A stretch of 64,000 bases of DNA from Roseibacillus persicicus (GCF_014651675.1 NZ_BMXI01000006.1:205866-269865), one strand, 5' to 3'. Shown: positions 8,024 through 17,205, numbered from the stretch's first letter. Notes: generated from the letters alone by a model not told the origin. Program-made: numbers and translations.

Positions 8024-8488
8024 TTAGGCTTCCTCCTCAGTGCCTTGCACCTCGAGGCGAAGGAAGACGCTGAGGTCGCTGTGAAGCTTGATGTCAACTT
8101 CGTGGCTGCCGCTGGTCTTGATGGGCTTGTCGAGCTTGATGGAGTGGCGATCGATTTCGATGCCTGACTCCTCGAGCTTCTTGTGAATGTCCATGCTGGT
8201 CACGGAACCAAAAGATTTGCCAGTCGCTCCAGTTTCGAGAGTGAAGACAGGCTTCAACTTCTTGATCTTGGCTGCTACCTTTTCAGCTTGATTGAGCTCT
8301 TCAGTCTCACGCTTGGCGCGGGCTGCGGCGAGTTCTTCGAGATGCTGCTTATTGGCCTCGGTGGCTTCGTAGGCTTTACCTTGAGGAACAAGGTAATTGC
8401 GTGCGAAACCGGATTTGACTTTCACAACGTCGGCTTCAGCGCCGAGATTGTGGATTTTTGTGCGGAGAATGACTTCAGTGGTGGCCAT
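8024..8488 (-). CDS. rplI: 50S ribosomal protein L9
   Basis: The 154-residue protein has the L9 layout: an N-terminal RNA-binding domain (TEVILRTKIHNLGAEADVV, then the highly conserved VKSGFARNYLVPQGKAYEAT), a long connecting helix rich in Ala, Glu and Lys, and a C-terminal domain with GKSFGSVTSMDIHKKLEE. The C-terminus carries an acidic GTEEEA tail slightly longer than usual. It binds 23S rRNA at the base of the L1 stalk. The usual neighbours rpsF, ssb and rpsR are not adjacent; it stands alone here, with the shared terminator 20 bp after its stop. Confidence 0.97.
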   Translation of the reverse strand: MATTEVILRTKIHNLGAEADVVKVKSGFARNYLVPQGKAYEATEANKQHLEELAAARAKRETEELNQAEKVAAKIKKLKPVFTLETGATGKSFGSVTSMDIHKKLEESGIEIDRHSIKLDKPIKTSGSHEVDIKLHSDLSVFLRLEVQGTEEEA

Positions 8489-8647
8489 GGTGAAAAAAGT
8501 TGAAGGGCGCAGGGTTTAGTGACTGGGATGGACGGGGTCAAGGATTTTGAAGAGGGAATATGGGTGAATTTTGGCATTTCTCCCAGGATGACGGCTCGGA
8601 TCGGGAATAAAGTGGCTTTTTGGGCTCGAAATAGGTCTTCTAGGGCG

Positions 8648-9217
8648 ATGAGTTTTCTCGATGAACTAATGAAGGAGATGGGCGGACCAGTTGCCGAGCA
8701 GCTGGGCAAGCGCGAGGGGTTGAACGAAGCTCAGTCCAAAGGAATTCTGGAAGGCTTGGCTCCCGTTATTTTAGGAGGGCTCAAGAGGAAGAAGGAAGAG
8801 GGCGTCGATTTGGAAGATCTGATGAGTGGGTTGGGGGCCAAGGAAGAGGCGCTGGATAATCCCGGCGGATTCTTTGAAGGTGGCTCCAATCTGGATTTGG
8901 GGGCAGGCGGGGTCTTGGGGCTGGAAAAAGGCGAGCAAGCCGCAGAAGCGATCGCCAAGAAGACGGGGATCGGCGTGGATTTGGCGCGCAAGGTCTTGCC
9001 CATGCTTGTTCCTTTGGTGCTGGCCTATCTAATGCGCAAAGGAACTCAGGATTCGGGAACGCCCGACCGCAAGGGCGGGATTGGGGCTATCCTGGATCGA
9101 GATGGTGACGGAAAGATTCTGGATGATATCGCCGGAATGGTCCTCGCGAGCCAAGCCGGGCGGCAGGGCAAAGGTGGAATCCTGGCGATGATTCTGGCCT
9201 TTTTCAGCAGAAAGTAG
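8648..9217 (+). CDS. DUF937 domain protein
   Basis: The 189-residue protein starts MSFLDELMKEMGGPVAEQL and continues with two related helical segments: one ending APVILGGLKRKKEEG and a second GIGVDLARKVLPMLVPLVLAYLMRKG. This duplicated helical pattern with the hydrophobic LxxLxPLVLAYL stretch is the DUF937 (YidB-related) family. A Gly-rich linker and a DRDGDGKILDDIAG segment, which resembles a calcium-binding loop, follow. Its function is unknown. The ATG at 8648 is preferred over upstream in-frame starts because the family begins at this helix. It is convergent with sufE, only 7 bp away. Confidence 0.75.
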   Translation: MSFLDELMKEMGGPVAEQLGKREGLNEAQSKGILEGLAPVILGGLKRKKEEGVDLEDLMSGLGAKEEALDNPGGFFEGGSNLDLGAGGVLGLEKGEQAAEAIAKKTGIGVDLARKVLPMLVPLVLAYLMRKGTQDSGTPDRKGGIGAILDRDGDGKILDDIAGMVLASQAGRQGKGGILAMILAFFSRK

Positions 9218-9224
9218 CGTTTGC

Positions 9225-9641
9225 CTATTTTCCGGCAAAGGCAATGGCATGCTGTTTCATCTGTCCCGCCATCAGGGTCAAGGCATTGGCCCGGGTGGGG
9301 GCAAGGTGTTCTTTCAGGCCGGTCTGGTCGATGAAGGACATGTCAGCTTGGAGGATGTCATCAGGCGTTTGCCCATCGAGAACGCGCACGAAGAGGGCAA
9401 TCATGCCTTTGGTGATCAGGCTGTCGGAGTCGGCGGCGTAGTTGACCTTTCCGTCCGCGAAGCTGGAATCGAGCCAGACCTGGGACTGGCAGCCCTTAAT
9501 CAGTCGGTCCGGCGTCTGGAGATCTTCTGGCATGGGGGCCAGCTTCTTGCCAAGATCGATTACGTATTGATAGCGCTCGGTCCAGTCTTGAAAAAGGTTC
9601 AGTTCGTCTAGGAGTTGCTGTTGTTTTTCGGCAATAGTCAC
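9225..9641 (-). CDS. sufE: SufE-family sulfur acceptor
   Basis: A SufE protein of 138 residues. The N-terminus TIAEKQQQLLDELNLFQDW and the ERYQYVIDLGKKL segment are typical, and KGCQSQVW contains the cysteine (about residue 49) that accepts sulfane sulfur from the cysteine desulfurase. The fold ends in LTPTRANAL-like sequence (LAPTRANAL). I chose the GTG at 9641, which gives the standard SufE start; an upstream GTG at 9680 would add 13 residues. It follows sufS on the same strand by about 100 bp, the usual partnership for delivering sulfur to SufBCD. The scaffold genes themselves are not in this window. Confidence 0.9.
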   Translation of the reverse strand: MTIAEKQQQLLDELNLFQDWTERYQYVIDLGKKLAPMPEDLQTPDRLIKGCQSQVWLDSSFADGKVNYAADSDSLITKGMIALFVRVLDGQTPDDILQADMSFIDQTGLKEHLAPTRANALTLMAGQMKQHAIAFAGK

Positions 9642-9741
9642 AGGTAAGGAGAGGGTTGGCTTCTGGGCGGGACTCAACACTAGCAGAGGAGAGAACTCAA
9701 AGAGTTTCTCGCTTTCTCCCCGCGCTGGGCCCGGAGAAGGC

Positions 9742-10956
9742 TCAGGCGAGCATCATGGCGGCCTTTTTGACGGCGTTGACCAACTTTTCGACTTCTTCCA
9801 TCGTGTTGTAGGCCGCGAAGGATGCCCGCACGGTTCCGGTTGTTCCTAAGCGGTTCATCAGGGGCTGGCAACAGTGATGGCCGGTCCGGACCGCGACTCC
9901 CATCTGGTCGATCAACGTCCCGAGATCGTAGTGATGAATCCCAGCGATGTTGAACGAAAGAGAGCCTTGGCGATGGGATGGGCCGTAAAATCGGAGTCCT
10001 TCGACGTCCGCGAGGGAAGCCGCCGCCGTTTCGATGAGAAGCTGCTCGTGTGCCGCAACGGATGGCAAGCCCAGGTCCGATAGCCAATCCATGGCCTTGG
10101 CGAGAGCGATTCCGCCCTCGATGTTGGGCGTTCCCGCTTCGTAGCGAAAGGGGAGCTCGTTGTAGGTAGAGCTCTCGTAGGTGACCTCTTTAATCATTTC
10201 GCCCCCTCCTCGCCAAGGAGGCAGGTTTTCCAAACTACTGGTCTTTCCATAAAGAATACCAATGCCGGTCGGGGCGTAGATCTTGTGCCCCGAGAACACG
10301 AGGAAATCCGCATCGAGGTCCTGAACGTCGATGACCTTGTGAGCGACAGACTGCGCCGCGTCCACAAGGACCAGCGAGCCAACCGCATGGGCTGCCGAGA
10401 TGTAGTCTTTGACTGGGACGGGGGTTCCGAAGGCGTTGGAAACTTGGGTGATAGCCAAGAGCTTGGTCTTTGGAGAAAGCAGGTCCTGAAAAGCGCCGAA
10501 GTCCAAGGTTCCGTCCTCCAACACGGGGATGACCCGCAGCGTGGCGCCGGTTCGTTGAGCCAGCATCTGCCAGGGAACGATATTGGAGTGATGTTCCAGA
10601 GCCGAGATGAGGATTTCATCTTCGGCGGAGATGGAGCCGGTCAGGATGTTGGCGACAAGGTTGATTCCGTCGGTGGTGCCGGAGGTGAAGATGATTTCGT
10701 CCGGGGAAGCGGCGTTGAGATGATGCGCGATACGATCGCGAGCAGCTTCGTGGGCGGCAGTCGCTTTTTGGGAAAGATGATGAGTCCCGCGGTGGATATT
10801 GGCGTTGGTCTCCTCGTAATAGGCGAGCGAAGTCTCCAGCACGACGCGGGGCTTTTGCACCGTAGCCGCGTTGTCGAGGTAGACGAGGGGCTGGCCGTTG
10901 ACCTCGCTGGCAAGGATCGGAAACTGGTCGCGGATGGAATGTGGATCGAAGGGCAT
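9742..10956 (-). CDS. sufS: Cysteine desulfurase SufS (group II)
   Basis: The 404-residue PLP enzyme begins IRDQFPILASEVNGQPLVYL, has the YLDNAATVQKP block, the SALEHHSNIVPWQ histidine region, VDAAQSVAHKVIDV, and FSGHKIYAPTG with the PLP-binding lysine. The persulfide-forming cysteine lies in RTGHHCCQPLM; the second Cys of the CC pair replaces the Ala usual there. It takes sulfur from cysteine and passes it to SufE. The ATG at 10956 matches the family start; a longer in-frame reading is not supported. With sufE it forms a desulfurase pair. The upstream envelope operon ends 117 bp away, so it may have its own promoter. Confidence 0.95.
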   Translation of the reverse strand: MPFDPHSIRDQFPILASEVNGQPLVYLDNAATVQKPRVVLETSLAYYEETNANIHRGTHHLSQKATAAHEAARDRIAHHLNAASPDEIIFTSGTTDGINLVANILTGSISAEDEILISALEHHSNIVPWQMLAQRTGATLRVIPVLEDGTLDFGAFQDLLSPKTKLLAITQVSNAFGTPVPVKDYISAAHAVGSLVLVDAAQSVAHKVIDVQDLDADFLVFSGHKIYAPTGIGILYGKTSSLENLPPWRGGGEMIKEVTYESSTYNELPFRYEAGTPNIEGGIALAKAMDWLSDLGLPSVAAHEQLLIETAAASLADVEGLRFYGPSHRQGSLSFNIAGIHHYDLGTLIDQMGVAVRTGHHCCQPLMNRLGTTGTVRASFAAYNTMEEVEKLVNAVKKAAMMLA

Positions 10957-11073
10957 GGTGTGGGACGCGGAGAGGCGGGACCTTAGGGGGGGAGTCCCTC
11001 CGATGCAAGAGGCAGCCAGCGCATCCAATGGCAAGAACCCGAAGATTCCGCCCTCGTGTAGCAACAGGCGGTC

Positions 11074-12441
11074 CTAATACGGCTGCCCCCGACGTTCGCG
11101 GAATTCCAGATCGTAGGGATTGAACTCAATATGGGTGAAAGCGCGGAGGTCAAAGGTCGCATCGCCAAAGACCTGGGAGTAGCCGCTGATGGTCGTCGGG
11201 GTGAACTCGGACAGTCGTAGGGTCACGTGGCCTCCGTCTCGGAAGTAAGCCCGGACATCAGAGGCATAGATTCGTGGCTCTTCGCGCTCTTCCGGAGAGG
11301 TGATTTGGAAGGAGCTGAGGCGAGAGATGGGAACGGCAACGGGAACGTACTCGGTCTCAATCGCGAGTTTGCCCGACTCAATCGCAGTGGCTTTCCCCAC
11401 GATGGTATCTCCGTTCTGGAGTTCGACTTGCTCGCCTTCGACCGGCAGTTCCTGACGGTAAGAGAGGTAATCCTTGCGCTCGGGAAGGTTACCGTCCCAA
11501 GGGCGAATGGCAAAATTGGAAAGCGTCTGCTCTCTTCCATGCAGGGTTGATAGATGCCACCAGTTGTTTTCTAACAAAGGCTCAGGATCCACGGCCGAAC
11601 TGATGACGTTGCCATCGATATAGAGTGAGAAAGAGCCTTTCTTGCGGTCAATATAGATAGCGACCTGAGTGACGTCTTCCTCTTGGAAGTCGTGCCTTTG
11701 ACCAAAGATATTCATCTGTAGGGGCTGGCTGCGGTTGTCGACTTTCTTAAGGAAATTCATGGAGCCGCGCTGGATGGAGATGGAATAGCCGGTGCGGGGG
11801 ATGAGCTCCTCGCCCGAGTCCGCAAAAAAGTGGAGCCGGAGATAGGGCGCGTATTCATAAGCCAAGTCGAACTCGAGGAGGACCTTGTCGGGGAGATCGT
11901 TGAGTTCGCGCGCGATGGAGCCCCGTGCTTCTGAAATCAGATTGGTGCCCTCGATTCGCCAGGCATCCGGACTTTCAATGGGCTGCCAATCTTCGATTCG
12001 CCCGGGGCCGTTGATGATGGCCGGGGACTCGTTCGAGACCTCAATGGAATGAAGCATGGAGCGCTTCAAGGTCAGTTCGCCAGCATACCAGGTGCGAAGC
12101 TTCACCGTCTTGTCGTCGAATCCAAGAAGTTCCGCCTTCATCACATCGAACATCTTGTCGGTGTGAGTCTGGAAAGAAATCGTTGCCACGGTGCTCTGCT
12201 CCGCTGGGACGGGAGGTCCATCGAGAAGGATTGAGTCCACTTTCCGAGTGAGGAAAGGCACCGAGTCCTTGGTAAAGAGCTGGCTTTGCCACAGAAGGTG
12301 TCCCTCGGCATCGACCCCGGCAGGGAGTCCCGGGATGGAGTCGCCGTCAGGAAATACGAGCTGGCCTTGGGTGGCTTGCTCTTCTGCGGAGAGTAGTTGC
12401 AACAGGGAGATTGCCAAAAGGCTGGATGATAGCGCCTTCAT
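11074..12441 (-). CDS. Exported (beta-module)2-ConA-like-(beta-module)2 protein, paralogue 1
   Basis: A 455-residue exported protein (MKALSSSLLAISLLQLLSAE signal). Reading the repeats by eye, two short beta modules come first (QLVFPDGDSIPGLPAG and the stretch ending ELTLKRSMLHSIEV). A concanavalin/LamG-like jelly roll follows at about residues 140-315 (DKVLLEFDLAYEYAPYLRLHF, FSLYIDGNVI, TLSNFAIRPWDG). Two more beta modules close it (VELQNGDTIVGKATAI and the stretch ending FDLRAFTHIEF). Two tandem paralogues upstream share this plan. No catalytic residues are evident. It is the last gene of the six-gene operon and its ATG overlaps the preceding stop (ATGA). The family is unnamed to me, and the function is unknown. 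Confidence 0.75.
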   Translation of the reverse strand: MKALSSSLLAISLLQLLSAEEQATQGQLVFPDGDSIPGLPAGVDAEGHLLWQSQLFTKDSVPFLTRKVDSILLDGPPVPAEQSTVATISFQTHTDKMFDVMKAELLGFDDKTVKLRTWYAGELTLKRSMLHSIEVSNESPAIINGPGRIEDWQPIESPDAWRIEGTNLISEARGSIARELNDLPDKVLLEFDLAYEYAPYLRLHFFADSGEELIPRTGYSISIQRGSMNFLKKVDNRSQPLQMNIFGQRHDFQEEDVTQVAIYIDRKKGSFSLYIDGNVISSAVDPEPLLENNWWHLSTLHGREQTLSNFAIRPWDGNLPERKDYLSYRQELPVEGEQVELQNGDTIVGKATAIESGKLAIETEYVPVAVPISRLSSFQITSPEEREEPRIYASDVRAYFRDGGHVTLRLSEFTPTTISGYSQVFGDATFDLRAFTHIEFNPYDLEFRERRGQPY

Positions 12442-13976
12442 TCGTCGTCGTTGGATAATTCGTTCAAATACCGGATGGCCTTCACCGCCGAACGGGGAAC
12501 CGTGATGGAGCCTAACAGATGGTGTTCCAGCATCAGCTGATCGCCGTTGAGGGTGATTGAGCGGGCCGAAACAAGCCCGTCGTTGGTGAGGTCGAGCTCA
12601 TACTTGGGAAACACATTCTCTTGGCTGGCTTCACCCGATTGGCTGAAATAAATAATGCGCGCGTCGTTTGCCGGAATCTTTTTCAACTCATCGGCAAAGG
12701 GGCTCTTTAAAAGAAAGAAAGAGGGCCTTTCCTGGGTGGTTGCAACCTGGGGAGAGGGCGCAGCTTCCTCGGCTGGAGACTCTGGCGTGCTATCTTCCTC
12801 GGCGGCTTGGTCCTCGCTGGTAGTCTCGTTCTTAGCTTCTTCGGTGGCAGCCTTCTTGTTTTCTTCGACCGGTTCCTCGTCCTCAGGGGCTTCCTTCGCA
12901 GTTGGTTCTTCCTGCAAATTTTCGGATTCTTCAACCGGGGCTTGAGGGGCTGGCTCTTCGCGTTCCAGGCCAAGCAAGGCGCCAGACATGCGCTCGCCTT
13001 CGGCGTTGACCAAACTGTCCACATCTTCGGAGGCAGGTTCTTCCAGAAGCTCCAACTGGGAAACCGCATCCCAAGTATAGGCCTTGAGGTTGGAAAGGTA
13101 AGAGGCCGAGTTGTCACTGCGGCTGCGCACGATGACCAGCCCGTCGCCTTGGGTCGGCTTGGCGGTATCGCGCATGATGCGAATCAGCTTTCCATCCAAA
13201 AACAATTCGATGGAGCCAACCAGTCGATTGACGCGGAGTTCGACCGAAATCTGGTTGTCGTCGAAGGACTCAATCTGGCTAAGGGAAAGCAGGGTGTGCC
13301 AACGCGGCTCGAGGGACTCGCGGCGAATCTGGATGCCGCCACTGTTAATGTCGATGTAGTAGCGGTCTTTCTCGGCTTTGTCCGAGAGGTCGTCGCAGAA
13401 ATAGAGTCGAATAGAGGGACGCTCCTGCCACTTCAGGTCAAACTGCAGGATGAACTGTTTGCCCAGGCCGACGTCCTGCTGCATTTCACCGGGTTCCAAC
13501 ATCAAGAGTCCGTCGGCGGTATCCTCGCTCAAGACCCAATTGTTGACCCCTGAGCCAGTCCATTTCTCCAGGGGAGCAGGTCCTTCGTAGCTCAGGGCTT
13601 GAGGTTTAATCCCGAAGCGGAGAGTGCTGACCAGCTTGCGGGGAACCGTGATGTCACCTCCCGCCAAGCCTTTGTAGCGCAATTGCTCCTCATCCAGCGA
13701 GGTCAGTCTGCCCGGGAGAATGTCTCCATTGGTCAGAACCAGACGCTCGGTCTGGGTGGGGTCAATCTCGGCCGTGTTTTCTAGGTCAAGATGGGAAAAG
13801 GAGTCTGCCCGAAAGTGGATCGGTTCCGGGGAGCGCGGACTCTGGATCACTAACCCTTCTTCGGGAGAGATTTGAAGGAGTTCGCCATGAAAGCGGTCAT
13901 CACTCTTCAGAGTGATGATTTCCGCAGAAGCTGCCGAGGCTGTTAGAAAAAGAAATAAGGGTCTAAAAATCATCAT
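12438..13976 (-). CDS. Exported (beta-module)2-ConA-like-(beta-module)2 protein, paralogue 2, with acidic insert
   Basis: A 512-residue protein with signal MMIFRPLFLFLTASAASAE. The first two beta modules (DRFHGELLQISPEEGLVIQS; RLVLTNGDILPGRLTSL) are followed by a jelly-roll domain at about residues 125-315 (FILQFDLKWQERPSIRLYF, SIELFLDGKLIRI, YLSNLKAYTWD). A long acidic, Pro/Ala/Glu-rich low-complexity stretch of about 80 residues then interrupts the third module, before the closing ITLNGDQLMLEHHLLGSITV. The ATG at 13976 lies inside the end of the upstream gene (14-bp overlap), so the two are translationally coupled. Its function is unknown. The acidic insert, absent from paralogue 1, may be a flexible spacer. 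Confidence 0.74.
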   Translation of the reverse strand: MMIFRPLFLFLTASAASAEIITLKSDDRFHGELLQISPEEGLVIQSPRSPEPIHFRADSFSHLDLENTAEIDPTQTERLVLTNGDILPGRLTSLDEEQLRYKGLAGGDITVPRKLVSTLRFGIKPQALSYEGPAPLEKWTGSGVNNWVLSEDTADGLLMLEPGEMQQDVGLGKQFILQFDLKWQERPSIRLYFCDDLSDKAEKDRYYIDINSGGIQIRRESLEPRWHTLLSLSQIESFDDNQISVELRVNRLVGSIELFLDGKLIRIMRDTAKPTQGDGLVIVRSRSDNSASYLSNLKAYTWDAVSQLELLEEPASEDVDSLVNAEGERMSGALLGLEREEPAPQAPVEESENLQEEPTAKEAPEDEEPVEENKKAATEEAKNETTSEDQAAEEDSTPESPAEEAAPSPQVATTQERPSFFLLKSPFADELKKIPANDARIIYFSQSGEASQENVFPKYELDLTNDGLVSARSITLNGDQLMLEHHLLGSITVPRSAVKAIRYLNELSNDDE

Positions 13977-15546
13977 CCCAGTTGTCAAAAATGGAGCTTA
14001 TCGGATCGAACTCAAGAAGATAGGCGTAATTCAAGTCCAAGGTTAGATCGCCGAGAATAGGGTGGCTTCCTTTCAAGCGGCTTCCGTTCCCTTCTTTTGG
14101 TAAAAAAGTGAGAAGACCCTTTGGTTGCATGTTAACGAGAATCTCTCCGGACTGTGGTTCCGGCCCCTCTACGATACTGTTGGTTGCGAGCCGGATGTCC
14201 GTGATTTCTTGGGCCGGGATTTGGAATTCTCCATACTTGGACTCAATCCGGAACCTATCTTCTTCCAGAGTGAGCAAGTCGCCAGAGAGTCGGTCGGTGC
14301 CATTGGTGAGGAGAATGACATCGCGCTCCTCGGTTTCCATGCTGCGGGCGGAATCGGGCATCCCATTCCATTTGGCTACCACCACGTCGCTAATGCGGAT
14401 GCGACTTTTGCTGCCCGCCGCGATTGCAAAATAACGGGAGGTCTCTTCCAACGGGGTGGCAAGATCTTGCCACTCTGAATAAAACTCTCCGTTGACGAAG
14501 AGGGCGACTGTTCCTTCCTCGCGATTGGCGCGGATTTCGAATTCAGCTGAATAAAAGTCCCCCAAATTCAAGCGGCCTCCTGAATTGGGAAAAGAGGATT
14601 TGCGGGGCATTTTCTTGTCGTCGAAGCTCAGTCTCTGCAGGCGGGAATAGCTTGAGAGAATCGACATCAGGTAGCCGGAACCGTAGGATTCCGAGTCACT
14701 GTTGCCGGGACCCACCTCCATGATATCCAGCATTTCGGGAGCGGGCTCTTCTTCTTCTCCCTCGGCGTCTTCTTCAATGGCCTCGGCTTCTTCCTCTTTT
14801 TCGTTCTTCTGTTTGTTCCCATCCGGCACCCGACGAACTCTCACGTTTTCTTGCCGGAATGGCTTCTGAAAGTCAGTGAAGATGGCAATGTTGGTATTGA
14901 GTGGAGCCTGCCAAGTGAGGTGAAACCGGATGGAGACCCGATCCGGTAGCTCCTTATCGAGTCGGAGAATGTCGGATGAATTGCTGGACCAAGCCCCTCC
15001 GCCGTGAGTCCAGGTCTCGGGAAGAGTGACTTTCTTTTTGTCTTCATCGCCTTGTTCATCTCCGGCCTCCTCGGCTTCCTCCGCCTCAGGGTCGGCGCCG
15101 GGGATGCTCCAATCGAGGTCGTTGAGAGGACCGGCATAGATGACGTCACCGCCATGCCGGTTTGGCATGATGATGCGGACGTGCTCTCGAGGAATGGTCA
15201 GGAGTCCGGCAAACTGCGTTTGCACGCTGACGGAATCGCTACCCATGGCGATCAGATCTCCCGGGACGAGGTCGCCATTGCTCAATTCGACCATTCCAGA
15301 GCTGGTGATTTGCTCTTTGGCTCGGCCATTGTTCAAGCTCAGTTTTCGAAGGTTCTCGGTTCGGTAGGCTGACTGATCGGGTGATTCCGTACTTTGCCAC
15401 TGGACGAGAGGTCCCTCGTCCAAGCCAAGATAATGACCGTGCAAGGTATCGCCGTTTGTGAAGCGGAGAAAATCTAACGCTGGCTCGGTCTCCGCCGCAA
15501 TTGAAGCAGCGCCAAGCAGGGTGAGCAGAAGGAGAGGTGAATTCAC
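13963..15546 (-). CDS. Exported (beta-module)2-ConA-like-(beta-module)2 protein, paralogue 3
   Basis: A 527-residue protein starting at GTG 15546 with signal MNSPLLLLTLLGAASIAAE. The module pattern is very clear here: LRFTNGDTLHGHYLGLDEG, MVELSNGDLVPGDLIAMGSD, then a jelly-roll domain at about residues 170-395 with an acidic Glu-rich insertion. After it come VILLTNGTDRLSGDLLTLEE and a final divergent module ending LDLNYAYLLEFD. The NGD-x3-G-x-L turn followed by an I-P-x-x-x-V/I strand recurs in all copies and resembles a small Sm-like barrel. That is my inference from the strand pattern. It sits 3 bp downstream of the prenyltransferase-repeat gene. Confidence 0.75.
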   Translation of the reverse strand: MNSPLLLLTLLGAASIAAETEPALDFLRFTNGDTLHGHYLGLDEGPLVQWQSTESPDQSAYRTENLRKLSLNNGRAKEQITSSGMVELSNGDLVPGDLIAMGSDSVSVQTQFAGLLTIPREHVRIIMPNRHGGDVIYAGPLNDLDWSIPGADPEAEEAEEAGDEQGDEDKKKVTLPETWTHGGGAWSSNSSDILRLDKELPDRVSIRFHLTWQAPLNTNIAIFTDFQKPFRQENVRVRRVPDGNKQKNEKEEEAEAIEEDAEGEEEEPAPEMLDIMEVGPGNSDSESYGSGYLMSILSSYSRLQRLSFDDKKMPRKSSFPNSGGRLNLGDFYSAEFEIRANREEGTVALFVNGEFYSEWQDLATPLEETSRYFAIAAGSKSRIRISDVVVAKWNGMPDSARSMETEERDVILLTNGTDRLSGDLLTLEEDRFRIESKYGEFQIPAQEITDIRLATNSIVEGPEPQSGEILVNMQPKGLLTFLPKEGNGSRLKGSHPILGDLTLDLNYAYLLEFDPISSIFDNWDDDF

Positions 15547-15549
15547 GGA

Positions 15550-16533
15550 TTACTTTTCGTAGATGGGAAGGAAGCGATAGTTGAGGGCCATCGAGAGCAG
15601 GGCGCCCGCGGTTGCAAAGTGTTTGCCCTTGCTGTCCGGCCAAGAGCCGTCTCTGCCTTGGGATGCTCCGAGGTAGCGAATGTTCTTCGCATTCCAGTTT
15701 TCCCAGAGTTCTTCATCAGCATGAAAAAGGGCTTGGGACATATAATACTCAAAGTAATAGGGGTAGTATTTGTCCCGATAGTTCAAGTTCTCGCGCAGAT
15801 ACTCCACGCTGGTGGCGAAACCCTTGCCTTCTTTCTTTTTGGCGAGAGCAAAGCAGGTGACTCCGATAGCGGTAAGGGTTGGCTTTTCGCCCGATGGTGA
15901 GGTGTAACCAATCCCTCCCTGTGCGGAGCGACAGCGTTTCAGGTAGGCGAGGCCTTTTTCGATGGCTTCATCTGGAACTGCCAGACCGGCGTTGCGGGCG
16001 GCTAGGAGAGCTACAATTTGGCAGCCGGCTACGGTTGTGTCGGCATCGTGGCTGTCCGGAGTGTAGCGCCAGGCATCGAACCGGTTTCTCTTTTGAGCGG
16101 AAAGAATGAGTTCAACTGCTTGCGAAAGGGCCGGAGCCAGGCGGGGATCATCGACGACTCCATAGGATTCGGCCAAGGCGAGGGTGGCAAAGCCATGGTT
16201 ATACATGCTGTTGCCGATGTAACCGTTGGAGGCCTTTTGCTTGTCGAGAATGTAATTGAGAGCCTTGGAGATATTCTGGGCGTAAGGACCGTGGTTGGGG
16301 TCTTCGCCATGTGCCAGAAAGGCGAGCACGCAAAGTCCCACCACGCCCGGTTCGCCACTATATCGTCCAATCCAGGCCCCGTTGGCCTGCTGCTCGGTGG
16401 CCAAGAATCTCAAGCCTTTTGCATACATGGCCTCGACCTGCGGAGAAATGGGATTGGCCTCCCGGCGGGGAAGGCTTTGCCCCAAGGCCGGGACGAGAGA
16501 CAGGGCGAGGAGGGTGGAGAGAAAAAACTTCAT
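15550..16533 (-). CDS. Exported prenyltransferase/squalene-cyclase repeat protein
   Basis: The 327-residue protein has signal MKFFLSTLLALSLVPALG and an alpha/alpha-toroid of QW-like repeats: GLRFLATEQQANGAWIGRY, GLCVLAFLAHG, ALNYILDKQKASNGYIGN, GLAYLKRCRSAQGGIGYT, and ASQGRDGSWPD. Such repeats occur in squalene-hopene cyclases and prenyltransferases. This form is half their length, exported, and lacks the DxDD motif, so terpene cyclisation is unlikely. Related proteins sit in MoxR/DUF58/DUF4175-type operons of Planctomycetes and Verrucomicrobia, where their role is unknown. The ATG overlaps the upstream stop (ATGA). Confidence 0.85.
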   Translation of the reverse strand: MKFFLSTLLALSLVPALGQSLPRREANPISPQVEAMYAKGLRFLATEQQANGAWIGRYSGEPGVVGLCVLAFLAHGEDPNHGPYAQNISKALNYILDKQKASNGYIGNSMYNHGFATLALAESYGVVDDPRLAPALSQAVELILSAQKRNRFDAWRYTPDSHDADTTVAGCQIVALLAARNAGLAVPDEAIEKGLAYLKRCRSAQGGIGYTSPSGEKPTLTAIGVTCFALAKKKEGKGFATSVEYLRENLNYRDKYYPYYFEYYMSQALFHADEELWENWNAKNIRYLGASQGRDGSWPDSKGKHFATAGALLSMALNYRFLPIYEK

Positions 16534-17201
16534 TTGCTGGGAGCGTCGGTATCGTTGCGGTTGTAAGCATCTAACAACTTGCGGAATTCGTTGGGCAAGC
16601 CGCGGCCGGATGGCGCGCTTCCTTTGGGGATCACGCGGACTTCATCATTCTCGCCGCCGGCGCCATTTTGCTGTTGATTGCTGGAGTCGGAGTCGCCCGT
16701 GGATCCGCCTCCGTCTCCCTTGTCACTCGGGGTCTCACCTTCCTTGGGTGGACCTTGTTGGTCGCCGGGCTCTTTGCCCATCATTCTCTCCATCATGTCC
16801 AGCATGGCACCCATGCTCTCTTGTGATTCGGGCGAGGACTCGCCAGACGATTCCTGCTTCTTTTTGGCTGCAGCGAGAATCTTTTCAATGATTTCGGTCT
16901 GGGCCGCCATGGTGGGACCGCCGGTTTCGCCTTCGACCAAATCGTCGGTCACTTCGGCCATGATCTTCTCGACCTCTTCCAACAGTTCGATGACCTGGGG
17001 AACGGTTTGGCTCTCCACGAGTTCCATCACATCGGCTGACAACTCGTCCTGAACCTCTGCGAGCTCTTCGGAGCTTTCCAGAATCCGGGCTGCGACATCC
17101 TTGGGAGGAATATCCTTCAGATCAGGAAGAGCTCCCTGTTGGGCCATGGCGCCGGGAGCAAGCAGGGCAATGGGAAGAAGGGGTATTAGATAGTTTTTCA
17201 T
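16530..17201 (-). CDS. Exported helical, Gly/Ser/Gln-rich protein of a DUF4175-type operon
   Basis: A 223-residue protein with signal MKNYLIPLLPIALLAPGAMA. The N-terminal 120 mature residues are strongly helical and acidic (ILESSEELAEVQDELSADVM, VIELLEEVEKIM), followed by a disordered Gly/Ser/Asp/Gln-rich linker (GDGGGSTGDSDSSNQQQNGA) and a short conserved end, SGRGLPNEFRKLLDAYNRND. That end looks like a docking peptide. It lies 4 bp after the large DUF4175-like gene and overlaps the next gene by ATGA. No enzyme motif is present. A structural or adaptor role in the envelope complex is inferred from position. Confidence 0.72.
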   Translation of the reverse strand: MKNYLIPLLPIALLAPGAMAQQGALPDLKDIPPKDVAARILESSEELAEVQDELSADVMELVESQTVPQVIELLEEVEKIMAEVTDDLVEGETGGPTMAAQTEIIEKILAAAKKKQESSGESSPESQESMGAMLDMMERMMGKEPGDQQGPPKEGETPSDKGDGGGSTGDSDSSNQQQNGAGGENDEVRVIPKGSAPSGRGLPNEFRKLLDAYNRNDTDAPSK

Positions 17202-17205
17202 CTCG

